A stretch of 64,000 nucleotides of DNA from Staphylococcus argenteus. GTDB lineage: Bacteria; Bacillota; Bacilli; Staphylococcales; Staphylococcaceae. The position numbers were made by a program, and so were the translations under genes. Shown in pieces: positions 16,712 to 26,757 of the stretch; the first letter of the stretch is position 1; every line of letters starts with the position of its first letter. The notes beneath the pieces were generated by a model. That model saw only the letters and a list, made by a program, of their open reading frames with translations. It did no database searches and was not told the origin of the DNA. The DNA is taken from positions 434,001-498,000 of the forward strand of contig NC_016941.1 of NCBI RefSeq assembly GCF_000236925.1, given 5' to 3'.

Positions 16712-19423
16712 ATGACAACACAGTTAAATATAAATGAAGTTATTGAAAATGCTAAACGTGTTATTACACCGTTATCACCGATTTCAATTTTTGCTGCACG
16801 TAATCCCTGGGAAGGATTAGAAGCAGATACATTTGAAGATGTGGCTGAATGGTTACGTGAACTTAAAAATGTGGATATTTTTCCTGATAAAGCGTTAATT
16901 GAAAGTGCTGTAAAACGTGGTGAACTAGACGAAAGTATCTTTAATCAACTAGTAACTGATATGTTGCTTGAACATCATTACAATATTCCTCAACATTACA
17001 TTAAACGTTATATTGATAACATCAAAACGTTAGAAGACGTTCCAGTATCGTATATTAATCAATCAAATGCTAATGTTGTCGATTTGCTGTTGGAAAAATC
17101 AGTACATGATACGTCTGAATCTTATCATCAATATAATGTCCGTCCTGTTAGTGATGCAGTCAAAGATGAACAAGGTGAACCACTTAGCGAACATGTAAAT
17201 CGACAAATGATTAAATGGACGAAGCTATATATTGATCAATTTTTATCAAGTTGGACAATGCCGAAGCGTGAGCAAAGCTTTTATCATGCATGGTTACATT
17301 TAGCACAACATGATCGAAGTTTTTCTAAAGAACAACGTCAAATGATTAAACATTTGCCGAGAAATCCACAAGTGACTATAGAATCAGTGTTAAATCATTT
17401 TTCAATAGCGCAAGAGGATTACCAAGCTTATTTTGAAGGACATCTTTTGGCGTTACCGGGGTGGGCAGGTATGTTATATTACCGTTCACAACAACATCAC
17501 TTTGAACAACAATTACTTACAGAGTATTTAGCGATTCGATTAGTAATTGAACAATTGGTAGTAGGAGATTATGTTATATCAATAAGTGAAGATAGTGCTT
17601 CACGTTCAAAAAGTTGGTACAAAGAAACAATCGCATCGTGGTGTTATTACAGTGATATGCCTATTGATGTATTATTACAACATAATATAAATGAAATACA
17701 AGAATTCATTCATTTTGCAACGACAATGAATCAGAATGTATTTAAAAATTTATGGCTGATTGCCTGGGAAATGACTTATGAAACGCAATTAAAACATAAA
17801 ATTAAAGCAAATAGTGAAAATATGACTGATGGAACAATGGAATCGAAAGAAACACGTGTTGAAAGAAATCAGCAAACTAATCTGTCAGATGTAGTAATGC
17901 GAGATTCTACACAAATAGCTGCAATAAATGAAGGGCATGCCAATCAGTCGAATACATCAACGAAAGCGCAAATTGCATTTTGTATAGATGTCCGTTCAGA
18001 ACCGTTTCGTAGACATATTGAAGCGGCAGGACCATTTGAAACGATCGGTATTGCCGGTTTCTTTGGGTTGCCTATTCAAAAAGAAGCTGTCGATGAGCAA
18101 TTTAAACATGATTCATTACCTGTAATGGTACCGCCAGCATATCGCATTAAAGAATTTGCGGATCGTTATGATATGAATGTTTATCGCCAGCAACAACAGA
18201 CAATGTCTTCGATGTTTTACACATTTAAATTGATGAAAAATAATGTCATGCCTAGTTTGTTATTGCCTGAATTAAGTGGTCCATTTTTAAGTTTGAGTAC
18301 AATTGTCAATACGATTATGCCTAGAAAAAGTCGGGCGTCACTACAAAAAATTAAACAAAAATGGTTAAAGAAACCTGAAACCAAGTTAACCGTTGATCGA
18401 GAGTTTGATCGTAAGTCAGATTTACCTATAGGTTTTACAGAGCAAGAGCAAATTGATTTCGCGTTACAAGCGTTGAAATTGATGGATTTAACCGAAGCAT
18501 TTGCGCCGTTAGTTGTGTTAGCAGGACATGCCAGTCATTCTCACAATAATCCACATCATGCATCACTTGAATGTGGTGCCTGTGGTGGTGCGTCAAGCGG
18601 TTTTAATGCCAAGTTATTAGCGATAATATGTAATCGCCCAAATGTCAGACAAGGGTTAAAACAATCTGGTGTAGTTATTCCAGAGTCAACTGTTTTTGCG
18701 GCAGCAGAACATCATACATCAACAGATACATTGGCATGGGTATACAAACCAGATACATTGTCACCTGAAGCGTTAAATGCGTATGAAGCTTTGAATGATG
18801 CAATGCCATTAATCTCTGAACATGCGAATCGTGAACGTTTAGCTAAATTGCCAACGATTGGTAATGTCGCTCATCCAGTGGAAGAAGCAGAACGATTTGC
18901 AAGTGATTGGAGTGAGGTACGTCCAGAATGGGGTCTAGCTAAAAATGCATCATTTATTATAGGGAGACGCCGATTGACAAAAGGTATTGATTTAGAAGGT
19001 CGAACTTTTTTACATAATTACGATTGGCATAAGGATGAAGACGGAACACTGTTGAATACTATTATTTCTGGTCCAGCACTTGTAGCACAATGGATTAATC
19101 TGCAATATTACGCGTCGACGGTAGCTCCGCATTTTTACGGAAGTGGAAATAAAGCGACGCAAACGGTTACCTCAGGTGTTGGTGTAATGCAAGGTAATGC
19201 TAGTGATTTAATGTACGGATTATCATGGCAATCTGTTATGGCTGCTGATCGAACGATGCATCATTCGCCAATTCGCTTGCTTATCGTTATTCAGGCACCA
19301 GATTATGTTGTAGCTAGACTGCTTGAAAGTAACGATCATTTTGCGAGAAAAATGTCTAATCACTGGTTACGTTTAATGAGTATCGATGAGGAAGGTCATT
19401 TTAAAAATTGGATTTCAAAATAA
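16712..19423 (+). CDS. mpsB: MpsB, DUF2309 cytoplasmic subunit of a bicarbonate transporter
   Basis: Large cytoplasmic partner of MpsA, 903 aa, in the DUF2309/DabA family. Members carry a zinc site like that of beta-carbonic anhydrases and are thought to hydrate CO2 vectorially. Seen: the CIDVRSE motif with Cys424 and Asp426, and the second half of the site [11 protein letters not shown]...LECGACGG with His606 and Cys621. The N-terminal [14 protein letters not shown] block is also typical. A long polar, low-conservation stretch (about residues 372-415) precedes the zinc site. The ATG follows AGGAGG, 12 bp after mpsA. Transport is known for the MpsAB pair; residue roles are taken from the family. 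Confidence 0.9.
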   Translation: MTTQLNINEVIENAKRVITPLSPISIFAARNPWEGLEADTFEDVAEWLRELKNVDIFPDKALIESAVKRGELDESIFNQLVTDMLLEHHYNIPQHYIKRYIDNIKTLEDVPVSYINQSNANVVDLLLEKSVHDTSESYHQYNVRPVSDAVKDEQGEPLSEHVNRQMIKWTKLYIDQFLSSWTMPKREQSFYHAWLHLAQHDRSFSKEQRQMIKHLPRNPQVTIESVLNHFSIAQEDYQAYFEGHLLALPGWAGMLYYRSQQHHFEQQLLTEYLAIRLVIEQLVVGDYVISISEDSASRSKSWYKETIASWCYYSDMPIDVLLQHNINEIQEFIHFATTMNQNVFKNLWLIAWEMTYETQLKHKIKANSENMTDGTMESKETRVERNQQTNLSDVVMRDSTQIAAINEGHANQSNTSTKAQIAFCIDVRSEPFRRHIEAAGPFETIGIAGFFGLPIQKEAVDEQFKHDSLPVMVPPAYRIKEFADRYDMNVYRQQQQTMSSMFYTFKLMKNNVMPSLLLPELSGPFLSLSTIVNTIMPRKSRASLQKIKQKWLKKPETKLTVDREFDRKSDLPIGFTEQEQIDFALQALKLMDLTEAFAPLVVLAGHASHSHNNPHHASLECGACGGASSGFNAKLLAIICNRPNVRQGLKQSGVVIPESTVFAAAEHHTSTDTLAWVYKPDTLSPEALNAYEALNDAMPLISEHANRERLAKLPTIGNVAHPVEEAERFASDWSEVRPEWGLAKNASFIIGRRRLTKGIDLEGRTFLHNYDWHKDEDGTLLNTIISGPALVAQWINLQYYASTVAPHFYGSGNKATQTVTSGVGVMQGNASDLMYGLSWQSVMAADRTMHHSPIRLLIVIQAPDYVVARLLESNDHFARKMSNHWLRLMSIDEEGHFKNWISK

Positions 19424-19577
19424 AATGATGTGGTGTGAAATGTCTGGAATCTCATTGCGTATGTAACGTTCTAACTTCTTTATAATAGCCAAAAATGATA
19501 AACTTAATGTGATAGATGTCATCGTGATGATGATGCCAAATTAAGTAATCAATTTTAATATTAATGGAGTTAGTGAT

Positions 19578-19940
19578 ATGAAAAGAACGAAAGGTGAAAT
19601 CGAAGCAGAAATTAGCAAAGCCATAACACAATGGGAAAAAGATTTCCTTGGTAGAGGTTCCTTGTCAGTGAAGTCAGATATTTTAAGAGACATGGTAATA
19701 ATTAGTTTGCAAGGTATTTTGACGCCTGCAGAATATCGTGTTTGCAGCACGAATGAAGGCTTATTAAATATTAAACGCACACGTTCTGAATTAGTTGAAT
19801 CAGGTGAGCAAGATTTAAATGAAATTATCTTTAAAATTACAGGTATTAAAGTCATGAGCTTTCATAGTGATTTAAGTACAGTTACAGGTGAACGTATTAT
19901 CGTATTCAAACTTGAGGATAATTTGGAAAAGCACATTTAG
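19578..19940 (+). CDS. mpsC: MpsC, DUF2294 family protein
   Basis: A 120-aa soluble protein of the DUF2294 family. It begins MKRTKGEIEAEISKAITQWE, continues with VKSDILRDMVIISLQGILTP, and ends in a GERIIVFKLE strand. The gene lies 154 bp after mpsB and was grouped with it as mpsABC; published work found mpsA and mpsB to be the essential parts, with the role of mpsC unclear. The ATG follows a weak GGAG site. Homologues elsewhere also sit near bicarbonate or sodium transport genes, so an accessory role is plausible but unproven. Confidence 0.8.
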   Translation: MKRTKGEIEAEISKAITQWEKDFLGRGSLSVKSDILRDMVIISLQGILTPAEYRVCSTNEGLLNIKRTRSELVESGEQDLNEIIFKITGIKVMSFHSDLSTVTGERIIVFKLEDNLEKHI

Positions 19941-20124
19941 TGGTGACGTCATTGGTCATTGCGAAAGTGTAAGAGGCTGTCTAAATCTTAAGCATATGAA
20001 GATGATGATGTATTCTTGTTGAATGTAATGTCATTGAGGTTTCATTTGTATAAGCATATTGTTACATGACAATTATATGTGTGAAAAGTGTAGTTGATTA
20101 TAATAAACAATTGAATATAAACGC

Positions 20125-20175
20125 AAAAGTTTCACTACCATATGTGTCTTAGTATGGAGCAGTGGAACTTTTGTT
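20125..20175. terminator. Bidirectional terminator between mpsC and the minus-strand membrane ORF
   Basis: AAAAGTTTCACT pairs with AGTGGAACTTTT, extended by an inner CCAT/ATGG. T-rich tails lie on both strands. On the minus strand it begins 28 nt after the stop of the reading frame at 20203-20454, supporting a real transcript there. Confidence 0.75.
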
Positions 20176-20202
20176 TTATATACTGTATGCTTTATCCATG
20201 TA

Positions 20203-20454
20203 TCACATGAAAATAATGTGAACGATATAAGCGTAAAGTCGATATAAGATACCTAAAAAGTTAGGTATAATCACCATTGTCGCAATGAGTTTTTCCGCTT
20301 TAAAACCAATTACGCATAAGATAATGGGGATTAGATATAAGATGAAAATCCAATAAATTAAATTGGAGAATGATGGATGAATAGGGGTAAAGAATCGAAC
20401 TAATGTAATAATTAATGCTATATAGACAAATATTACTCTATTGATACGCCATAC
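20203..20454 (-). pseudogene. 83-codon membrane protein ORF lacking a standard start codon
   Basis: On the minus strand an open frame reads VWRINRVIFVYIALIITLVR, continues with IYWIFILYLIPIILCVIGFK and ends VHIIFM before a stop at 20203, followed by a terminator. It has three hydrophobic segments and looks like a genuine small membrane protein. An excellent GAGGGGGG ribosome site lies directly before it, but the ATG there (ATGGCGTATCAATAG) is in another frame and stops after four codons. No ATG, GTG or TTG occurs in the proper frame before codon 60. Either the start was lost by a small change near the G6 run, or a rare start (ATC, ATA) is used. Confidence 0.5.
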
Positions 20455-20624
20455 CCCCCTCTGTATATTAAATATGAATTGTACAATATTAAAAATAGCA
20501 AAATGTTGTTATTTCTAATTATACAATGTTTTATTTGCAATATACATAACAATATGAAGTATATAATTTTGATATTGTCGATAAAGTGAAAATTAAAGTG
20601 ATTTAACATTAAGGGGATAACATA

Positions 20625-21308
20625 TTGGAAAATGAATTTAATCAACCTATAGGGGAACCTGTTTTACAAAGTGGCATGTTTCAGAGTCCTACCGCAGAGA
20701 CATTGAATGGACGTTATGTAATATTGCAAAAGCTAAATGTTGAACATATTGAGGATTTGTACCAAAGTTTAGCATTACCTGAATATGATGATTCTTGGAC
20801 ATACTTATTTGCATCACCAATTCATGATCAAAAGAAATTTGCATCCTATATATTAGAACTAATAGCCAAAGAAGATATCTATTATGCTATTATCAATAAA
20901 GATTCGAATAAAGCAGTGGGTTATCTTTCATTAATGAGGGTGAATCCAATGCACGGCAGTATTGAAGTAGGTAATGTACATTATTCACACATGTTAAAAC
21001 GTAGTCGTATGGCAACAGAAGCACAATATTTATTAGCGCAATATGTATTTGAAACGCTTCAATACCGACGTTATGAATGGAAATGTGATAATTTGAATAG
21101 TCCTTCTAAAAAGGCGGCTTTAAGACTTGGATTCACATACGAAGGTTTGTTTAGAAAAGCTATTATTTACAAAGGTAGAAATAGAGATACAGCTTGGTTT
21201 GCCATGATTGACGATGAGTGGCCAGAAATTAAAGAACGTTTACTAGTTTGGTTAGATCCTAGTAATTTCGACAGTAATGGTCATCAATTTAGTAAATTAA
21301 ATCCATGA
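20625..21308 (+). CDS. GNAT acetyltransferase, RimJ/RimL type
   Basis: A 227-aa protein of the RimJ/RimL-like GNAT group, which usually acetylates N-terminal amines of proteins or small amines. Seen: the GRYVILQKLNVEHIEDLYQS start of the fold, the AVGYLSLMRVNPMHGSIEVG strand pair, the acetyl-CoA region around KRSRMATEAQYLL, and the C-terminal RRYEWKCDNLNSPSKKAALR with GFTYEGLFRKAIIYKGRNRD typical of this subgroup. The start is TTG (20625) after AAGGGG with 9-nt spacing; the next in-frame ATG would cut off 17 residues. The substrate is unknown. Confidence 0.82.
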   Translation: MENEFNQPIGEPVLQSGMFQSPTAETLNGRYVILQKLNVEHIEDLYQSLALPEYDDSWTYLFASPIHDQKKFASYILELIAKEDIYYAIINKDSNKAVGYLSLMRVNPMHGSIEVGNVHYSHMLKRSRMATEAQYLLAQYVFETLQYRRYEWKCDNLNSPSKKAALRLGFTYEGLFRKAIIYKGRNRDTAWFAMIDDEWPEIKERLLVWLDPSNFDSNGHQFSKLNP

Positions 21309-21458
21309 AAAAGAAATATTATATTACGATATTACAACTGAATATGATATTTCCATTGTCCTGAACTGATTATGGATGAAATAGTTATAATTAATGTGAA
21401 TTTATAAGTGCAAGTTTTATATTGAAAAGAGAATTTTAAAATAAGAGGAGTTTGTAAG

Positions 21459-22133
21459 ATGATAGATAAAAAATTAACATCTCCTAAAATGACAGTGCCA
21501 TTATTTTTAATATCACTTGTCATATTTATAGGTGTGTTTTACAGTGTTGTGACTAATCAAGAATGGCTTAAAAATATAGATATGGGATCATTAGCATGGT
21601 TTACAGATTACTTTGGTGAGCCACAACGTCAATATGTTAATGGCTTGTTTAATTATTATATGACGTTTAGCGCAGAAATAGGTGACGTCAAAGGTGTTGT
21701 ACTGATTTCGCTAATTGTCACAATCATACTGTTTATCAAACAGAGGCATTTAGCTATCTGGTTTGTGACGTATTTGGTATCAGGTGTCGTTATTAATAAA
21801 TTGATTAAAGATACTGTTTTACGTCCAAGACCATATAATCATTTAGCGGTTGATACAGGTTTTTCATTCCCAAGTGGACACTCAAATGCAAGTACCTTGT
21901 TGTATTTCGCATTGATGATCATTATTATTTCATTAGCAGCGAAGACAATAACAAAAGTGTTGAGTGCACTGATTATGGGGATATTGTGGCTCAGCATACT
22001 ATTTTGTCGACTTTATTTTCACGCGCATTATTTTTCAGATGTCATTGGCGGCACGTCACTAGCAATCATTTGGGTAGCGTTATTCTTAATGGTATATCCA
22101 TACTTTATTAATCATCGACGACAACGCGTTTAG
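21459..22133 (+). CDS. PAP2-family membrane phosphatase
   Basis: A 224-aa integral membrane phosphatase of the PAP2 superfamily, which acts on lipid phosphates such as phosphatidic acid, phosphatidylglycerol phosphate or undecaprenyl pyrophosphate. All three signature motifs are present: KDTVLRPRP (KX6RP, about residues 118-126), PSGHSN (about 142-147) and RLYFHAHYFSDV (SRX5HX3D-like, about 187-198, with Arg, His and Asp present). Five to six membrane helices are predicted. ATG follows AAGAGGAG. It is a single gene; the substrate cannot be told from sequence. Confidence 0.85.
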   Translation: MIDKKLTSPKMTVPLFLISLVIFIGVFYSVVTNQEWLKNIDMGSLAWFTDYFGEPQRQYVNGLFNYYMTFSAEIGDVKGVVLISLIVTIILFIKQRHLAIWFVTYLVSGVVINKLIKDTVLRPRPYNHLAVDTGFSFPSGHSNASTLLYFALMIIIISLAAKTITKVLSALIMGILWLSILFCRLYFHAHYFSDVIGGTSLAIIWVALFLMVYPYFINHRRQRV

Positions 22134-22168
22134 CAAACATCTTTAGACATAGTGGAGGTATATAGAAA

Positions 22169-22903
22169 ATGAGAATTAAAACACCGAGTCCTGCTTATTT
22201 AAAAGGAACAAACGGACACGCAATATTATTACTGCATTCATTCACAGGTACAAATCGAGATGTGAAGCATCTTGCAGCAGAATTAAATGAACAAGGATTT
22301 AGCTGTTATGCTCCCAATTATCCTGGACATGGTTTATTGTTAAAAGATTTTATGGCATATAATGTGGACGATTGGTGGCAAGAAGTTGAGCAAGCTTACC
22401 AATTTTTAGTCAATGAAGGTTATCAATCTATTAGTGCTACAGGCGTCTCATTAGGTGGTCTAATGACATTAAAATTAGCACAACATTATCCATTGGCTCG
22501 TATTGCTGTGATGTCAGCACCGAAAGAAAAGAGTGACGATGGCTTAATTGAACATTTAGTTTATTATAGTCAACGCATGGCTAATATTTTAAATTTAGAT
22601 CAGCAAGCAGCGGATGCACAATTAGCGGCGATCAAAGATTATAATGCTGAGATTACGAAGTTCCAACATTTTATTGATGATATCATGTCGCATTTATATA
22701 CGATTAAAATACCGGCCAATATATTATTCGGTGGCAAAGATGATCCATCTTATGAAACAAGTGCTCATTTTATATATGAACATTTAGGCTCAGAAGAGAA
22801 AGAATTAAATGGTCTTGAAGATTCACATCATTTGATGACGCATGGAGAGGGTAGAGAGTTATTAGAGGCCAATATCATTCGCTTCTTTAATAAATTAAAA
22901 TAA
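22169..22903 (+). CDS. Alpha/beta-hydrolase carboxylesterase
   Basis: A 244-aa cytoplasmic esterase of the Est30/monoacylglycerol lipase type. Seen: the oxyanion region LLLHSFTGTNRDVKHLA (about residues 19-36), the nucleophile elbow GVSLGG (Ser at about 94), an acid around FGGKDDPSYE (about 190), and the catalytic His in LEDSHHLMTHGEGRE near the end. These make up a complete Ser-Asp-His triad. The ATG follows GTGGAGG. It lies 35 bp after the PAP2 gene and could share its transcript. Natural substrates are unknown. Confidence 0.85.
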   Translation: MRIKTPSPAYLKGTNGHAILLLHSFTGTNRDVKHLAAELNEQGFSCYAPNYPGHGLLLKDFMAYNVDDWWQEVEQAYQFLVNEGYQSISATGVSLGGLMTLKLAQHYPLARIAVMSAPKEKSDDGLIEHLVYYSQRMANILNLDQQAADAQLAAIKDYNAEITKFQHFIDDIMSHLYTIKIPANILFGGKDDPSYETSAHFIYEHLGSEEKELNGLEDSHHLMTHGEGRELLEANIIRFFNKLK

Positions 22904-22922
22904 TTGAAGATTTTAAAATTAG

Positions 22923-22968
22923 ACACTTGAGTGACGATGTACTTGCATCTGTCATTTAAGTGTTTTTT
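22923..22968 (+). terminator. Terminator after the carboxylesterase
   Basis: ACACTTGAGTGAC pairs with GTCATTTAAGTGT around a 15-nt loop, followed by TTTTT. Confidence 0.8.
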
Positions 22969-23157
22969 GAGTGGCTCTATATCAATTCTGTCCCACTCCC
23001 AATGAGGTTATTATGTCAGTTTAAAGATGATTTTTCGATTTGCACGCGTCTCTTTAATAATATGAAGTATTGAAACAGGTGTATTGCATGTTAATTGCAT
23101 ACATGTTAGAGTGATACTTAAACACGTAGACGCTTTAACGCTTTAAAGGAGATATGA

Positions 23158-24498
23158 ATGATGAAAAAACAACAATCACAATGGAAAACCTCAACTGGAT
23201 TTATTTTAGCGAGTGCCGGATCAGCAATTGGACTAGGCGCCATGTGGAAATTTCCATATATGGCTGGTATATATGGTGGTGGCGCATTTTTAGCTATGTT
23301 CTTAATTTTCACTATATTTGTAGGTCTACCTCTGCTTATTATGGAATTTATAGTTGGAAAAATGGGACGAACATATACAACGCAAATTTACAGTAAATTG
23401 ACAGGTAAGAAATGGCTGAATATCATTGGTTGGAATGGTAACTTAGCTGTATTTGTCTTGTTTGGTTTCTATAGTGTCATTGGTGGTTGGATTGTAATCT
23501 ATATCGGTCAAGTGTTGTGGCAATTGATTGCATTTCAACGTATTAATCATCTCCAAGAAATAAATTTTGAAGCGATAATTACAAATCCATGGTTAACTGT
23601 GTTAGGACAAGGATTATTCATTATAGCTACGATGATCATTGTGATGTTAGGTGTCGAAAAGGGATTAGAAAAAGCCTCTAAAGTGATGATGCCATTATTA
23701 TTTATTTTTTTAATCGTTATCGCAATTAAATCACTAACATTAGACGGTGCGTTAGACGGTGTGAAATTTATTTTACAGCCAAGAGTATCAGAGATTACAG
23801 GTCAGGGTATCTTATTTGCATTAGGACAATCTTTTTTTACCTTGTCATTAGGTACAACGGGAATGATTACATATGCGAGTTATGCCTCTAAAGAAATGAC
23901 GATTAAGTCATCAGCTATTTCAATTGTTGTCATGAACATCTTCGTATCTCTATTAGCCGGCTTAGCGATATTTCCCGCATTGCATAGTTTCGGCTATGAG
24001 CCACAAGAGGGACCAGGACTATTATTCAAAGTATTGCCAATGGTCTTCAGTCAAATGCATCTAGGTACATTATTCTACTTAGGATTCTTAATACTATTCT
24101 TATTTGCAGCTTTAACATCATCAATTTCATTATTAGAATTGAATGTTTCTAACTTTACGAAGAATGACAATTCGAAGCGTAAAAAGGTAGCAGTTATTGG
24201 CAGTATTTTAGTATTTATCATTAGTATTCCAGCAACGTTATCATTTGGTATTTTAAAAGACGTAAGATTTGGAGCAGGAACCATTTTTGACAATATGGAC
24301 TTCATCGTTTCGAATGTATTAATGCCATTAGGCGCATTAGGTACTACACTGGTCGTAGGACAATTATTAGATAAAAAATTATTGCAGCAACACTTTGGTA
24401 AGGATCGATTCAGATTATTCAGTGGCTGGTATTACTTAATAAAGTATGCGATGCCCGTCGTAATTATTTTAGTATTTATTGTTCAGTTATTTAGTTAA
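23158..24498 (+). CDS. Sodium-dependent amino-acid/neurotransmitter symporter (SNF family)
   Basis: A 446-aa transporter of the neurotransmitter:sodium symporter (LeuT) family. Seen: the first unwound helix ASAGSAIGLGAMWKFPYMAG (about residues 17-36), which builds the sodium and substrate sites, then about 11-12 membrane helices. The GTTGMITYASYASKE stretch (about 238-252) corresponds to helix 6-7. Length agrees with bacterial 11- or 12-helix members. Two adjacent ATG codons occur; 23158 is preferred, after AAAGGAGA. It is a single gene between two terminators. The substrate is likely an amino acid, but which one cannot be read from the sequence. Confidence 0.87.
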   Translation: MMKKQQSQWKTSTGFILASAGSAIGLGAMWKFPYMAGIYGGGAFLAMFLIFTIFVGLPLLIMEFIVGKMGRTYTTQIYSKLTGKKWLNIIGWNGNLAVFVLFGFYSVIGGWIVIYIGQVLWQLIAFQRINHLQEINFEAIITNPWLTVLGQGLFIIATMIIVMLGVEKGLEKASKVMMPLLFIFLIVIAIKSLTLDGALDGVKFILQPRVSEITGQGILFALGQSFFTLSLGTTGMITYASYASKEMTIKSSAISIVVMNIFVSLLAGLAIFPALHSFGYEPQEGPGLLFKVLPMVFSQMHLGTLFYLGFLILFLFAALTSSISLLELNVSNFTKNDNSKRKKVAVIGSILVFIISIPATLSFGILKDVRFGAGTIFDNMDFIVSNVLMPLGALGTTLVVGQLLDKKLLQQHFGKDRFRLFSGWYYLIKYAMPVVIILVFIVQLFS

Positions 24499-24505
24499 TA
24501 TATAG

Positions 24506-24547
24506 AAGCATCTGGCACACAAGTATTTGTGTTGTTCAGGTGCTTTT
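24506..24547 (+). terminator. Terminator after the SNF transporter
   Basis: AAGCATCTG pairs with CAGGTGCTT, with an inner ACACAA/TTGTGT stem, followed by TTTTT. Confidence 0.8.
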
Positions 24548-24716
24548 TGATTTGAGCTTGAGAATGATTGGGTCTGTTTTGAATTAAAAGAATCTTAGAT
24601 AATTGCAAAAAAGCAAAATGTCGTTTATAATTCTTATCTGAAAAGTAAGGATTAAAAATCGATATGAAAGAAGGTTTCATTCATTTGGTAGAAGAAGGTC
24701 AGATGAAGATACATCA

Positions 24717-25631
24717 ATGATTACGTATGATTTAATCGGCAATACGCCATTAGTACTATTGCAACATTTTAGTGACGAAAAAGTTAAAATTTATGCCAAG
24801 CTTGAACAATGGAACCCTGGAGGCAGTGTGAAAGATAGACTTGGGAAATATTTAGTAGAGATGGCAATTAAAGATGGCCGTGTGCGTTCAGGTCAAACTA
24901 TTGTTGAAGCTACTGCTGGTAATACTGGTATAGGTTTAGCAATTGCTGCGAATAGACATCACTTGAAATGCAAAATCTTTGCACCGTATGGATTTTCAGA
25001 AGAAAAAATCAATATAATGATAGCGCTCGGTGCGGATGTTTCAAGAACGAGTCAGTCTGAAGGGATGCTTGGTGCACAAAATGCGGCACGTGCTTATGCT
25101 GAGAAATATAATGCTGTTTATATGAATCAATTTGAATCGTTTCATAATCCAGATACGTACTTTTATACGTTAGGACCTGAATTGGTATCAGAATTGCAAA
25201 ATATCGATTATTTTGTTGCTGGTATTGGCTCTGGTGGTACGTTTACAGGTACAGCTCGTTACTTAAAGCAACACCAAGTGCAATGTTATGCAGTAGAACC
25301 AGAAGGGTCTGTATTAAATGGAGGGCCAGCCCATGCGCACGACACTGAAGGCATTGGTTCTGAGAAGTGGCCAATATTTTTAGAGAGAAGTCTTGTAGAT
25401 GGGATATTTACGATTAAAGATCAAGATGCCTTTCGAAATGTCAAAAGTTTGGCAAAGCATGAAGGGTTGTTAGTAGGTAGTTCTTCAGGGGCAGCGTTAC
25501 AAGGTGCATTGAATTTAAAGTCGCGACTATCTAAAGGCACGATTGTTGTTGTGTTTCCAGATGGTAGTGATCGCTATATGTCTAAGCAAATATTTGAATA
25601 TGAGGAGAATAATAATGAACAAAAAAACTAA
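24717..25631 (+). CDS. mccA: Cystathionine beta-synthase, O-acetylserine dependent (MccA)
   Basis: A PLP enzyme of the cysteine synthase fold, 304 aa. In the mccAB pair it makes cystathionine from homocysteine and O-acetylserine, the first step of reverse transsulfuration from methionine to cysteine. Seen: SVKDR with the PLP lysine at 39, EATAGNTGIG (about residues 64-73) in place of the common EPTSGNTG, and the GIGSGGTFTG phosphate loop (about 169-178). The upstream ribosome site is poor (AGAAGG 16 nt away). It overlaps mccB by 17 nt. The older name cysM implies cysteine synthase; the pairing with mccB argues for MccA. Confidence 0.85.
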   Translation: MITYDLIGNTPLVLLQHFSDEKVKIYAKLEQWNPGGSVKDRLGKYLVEMAIKDGRVRSGQTIVEATAGNTGIGLAIAANRHHLKCKIFAPYGFSEEKINIMIALGADVSRTSQSEGMLGAQNAARAYAEKYNAVYMNQFESFHNPDTYFYTLGPELVSELQNIDYFVAGIGSGGTFTGTARYLKQHQVQCYAVEPEGSVLNGGPAHAHDTEGIGSEKWPIFLERSLVDGIFTIKDQDAFRNVKSLAKHEGLLVGSSSGAALQGALNLKSRLSKGTIVVVFPDGSDRYMSKQIFEYEENNNEQKN

Positions 25632-26757
25632 ATTAATTCACGGTGGACACACAACAGATGACTATACAGGTGCGGTTACAACGCCTATTTATCAAACGAG
25701 CACATATTTACAAGATGATATTGGTGATTTACGTCAAGGATACGAATATTCACGTACTGCGAATCCAACGAGAAGTTCTGTTGAAAGCGTCATTGCGGCA
25801 TTAGAAAATGGTAAATATGGCTTTGCATTTAGTTCAGGTGTTGCAGCAATCAGCGCAGTAGTGATGTTATTAGATAAAGGGGATCACATTATTTTAAATT
25901 CTGATGTATATGGTGGTACGTATCGTGCATTGACAAAAGTATTTACGCGATTCGGTATTGAAGTTGATTTTGTAGATACGACATATACAGATACAATCGA
26001 ACAAGCGATTCGCCCAACGACAAAGATGTTGTTTATTGAAACACCATCTAATCCATTATTGCGTGTTACAGATATTAAAAAGTCTGCTGAAATTGCGAAA
26101 AAACATGGTTTGATTTCTGTTGTTGATAACACATTTATGACACCTTATTATCAGAATCCACTAGATTTAGGTATCGATATTGTCTTACATTCTGCAACGA
26201 AATATTTAGGTGGACATAGTGACGTCGTTGCTGGTTTAGTTGCCACATCAGATGATAACCTTGCTGAACGTTTAGCATTTATTTCAAATTCAACAGGCGG
26301 CATTTTAGGACCTCAAGATAGTTACTTACTAGTAAGAGGTATTAAAACGTTAGGGTTACGTATGGAACAAATTAATCGTAGTGTTATTGAAATCATTAAA
26401 ATGCTACAAGCACATCCAGCTGTGCAACAAGTATTTCATCCAAGTATTGAAAGTCATTTGAATCATGATGTACATGTGGCTCAAGCAGACGGTCATACGG
26501 GTGTGATTGCATTTGAAGTGAAAGATACTGAGAGTGCGAAACAATTAATAAAAGCAACATCATATTACACATTAGCTGAAAGTTTAGGTGCTGTTGAAAG
26601 TTTAATTTCAGTACCTGCATTGATGACGCATGCATCAATTCCAGCTGATATTAGAGCTAAAGAAGGTATTACAGATGGGCTGGTTAGAATTTCTGTAGGT
26701 ATTGAAGATACAGAGGATTTAGTAGAAGATTTAAAACAAGCGTTAGATACGTTATAA
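25615..26757 (+). CDS. mccB: Cystathionine gamma-lyase / homocysteine lyase (MccB, MetB-like)
   Basis: A PLP enzyme of the Cys/Met metabolism family, 380 aa, which releases cysteine from cystathionine. Seen: YEYSRTANPTR (about residues 43-53), SSGVAAISAV (73-82), DNTFMTPYYQNPLDLG with the PLP-contacting Asp171, and HSATKYLGGHSD with the PLP lysine at 196. The start is the ATG at 25615, inside the end of mccA and after GAGGAGAAT; a longer reading from 25543 lacks a site. Translational coupling to mccA is likely. Cystathionine gamma-synthase (MetB) activity cannot be excluded by sequence alone. Confidence 0.87.
   Translation: MNKKTKLIHGGHTTDDYTGAVTTPIYQTSTYLQDDIGDLRQGYEYSRTANPTRSSVESVIAALENGKYGFAFSSGVAAISAVVMLLDKGDHIILNSDVYGGTYRALTKVFTRFGIEVDFVDTTYTDTIEQAIRPTTKMLFIETPSNPLLRVTDIKKSAEIAKKHGLISVVDNTFMTPYYQNPLDLGIDIVLHSATKYLGGHSDVVAGLVATSDDNLAERLAFISNSTGGILGPQDSYLLVRGIKTLGLRMEQINRSVIEIIKMLQAHPAVQQVFHPSIESHLNHDVHVAQADGHTGVIAFEVKDTESAKQLIKATSYYTLAESLGAVESLISVPALMTHASIPADIRAKEGITDGLVRISVGIEDTEDLVEDLKQALDTL

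Noticed and set aside
23118-23396. Short frames overlapping the start of the SNF transporter
   Set aside because: They overlap a clear transporter gene in other frames and lack ribosome sites.
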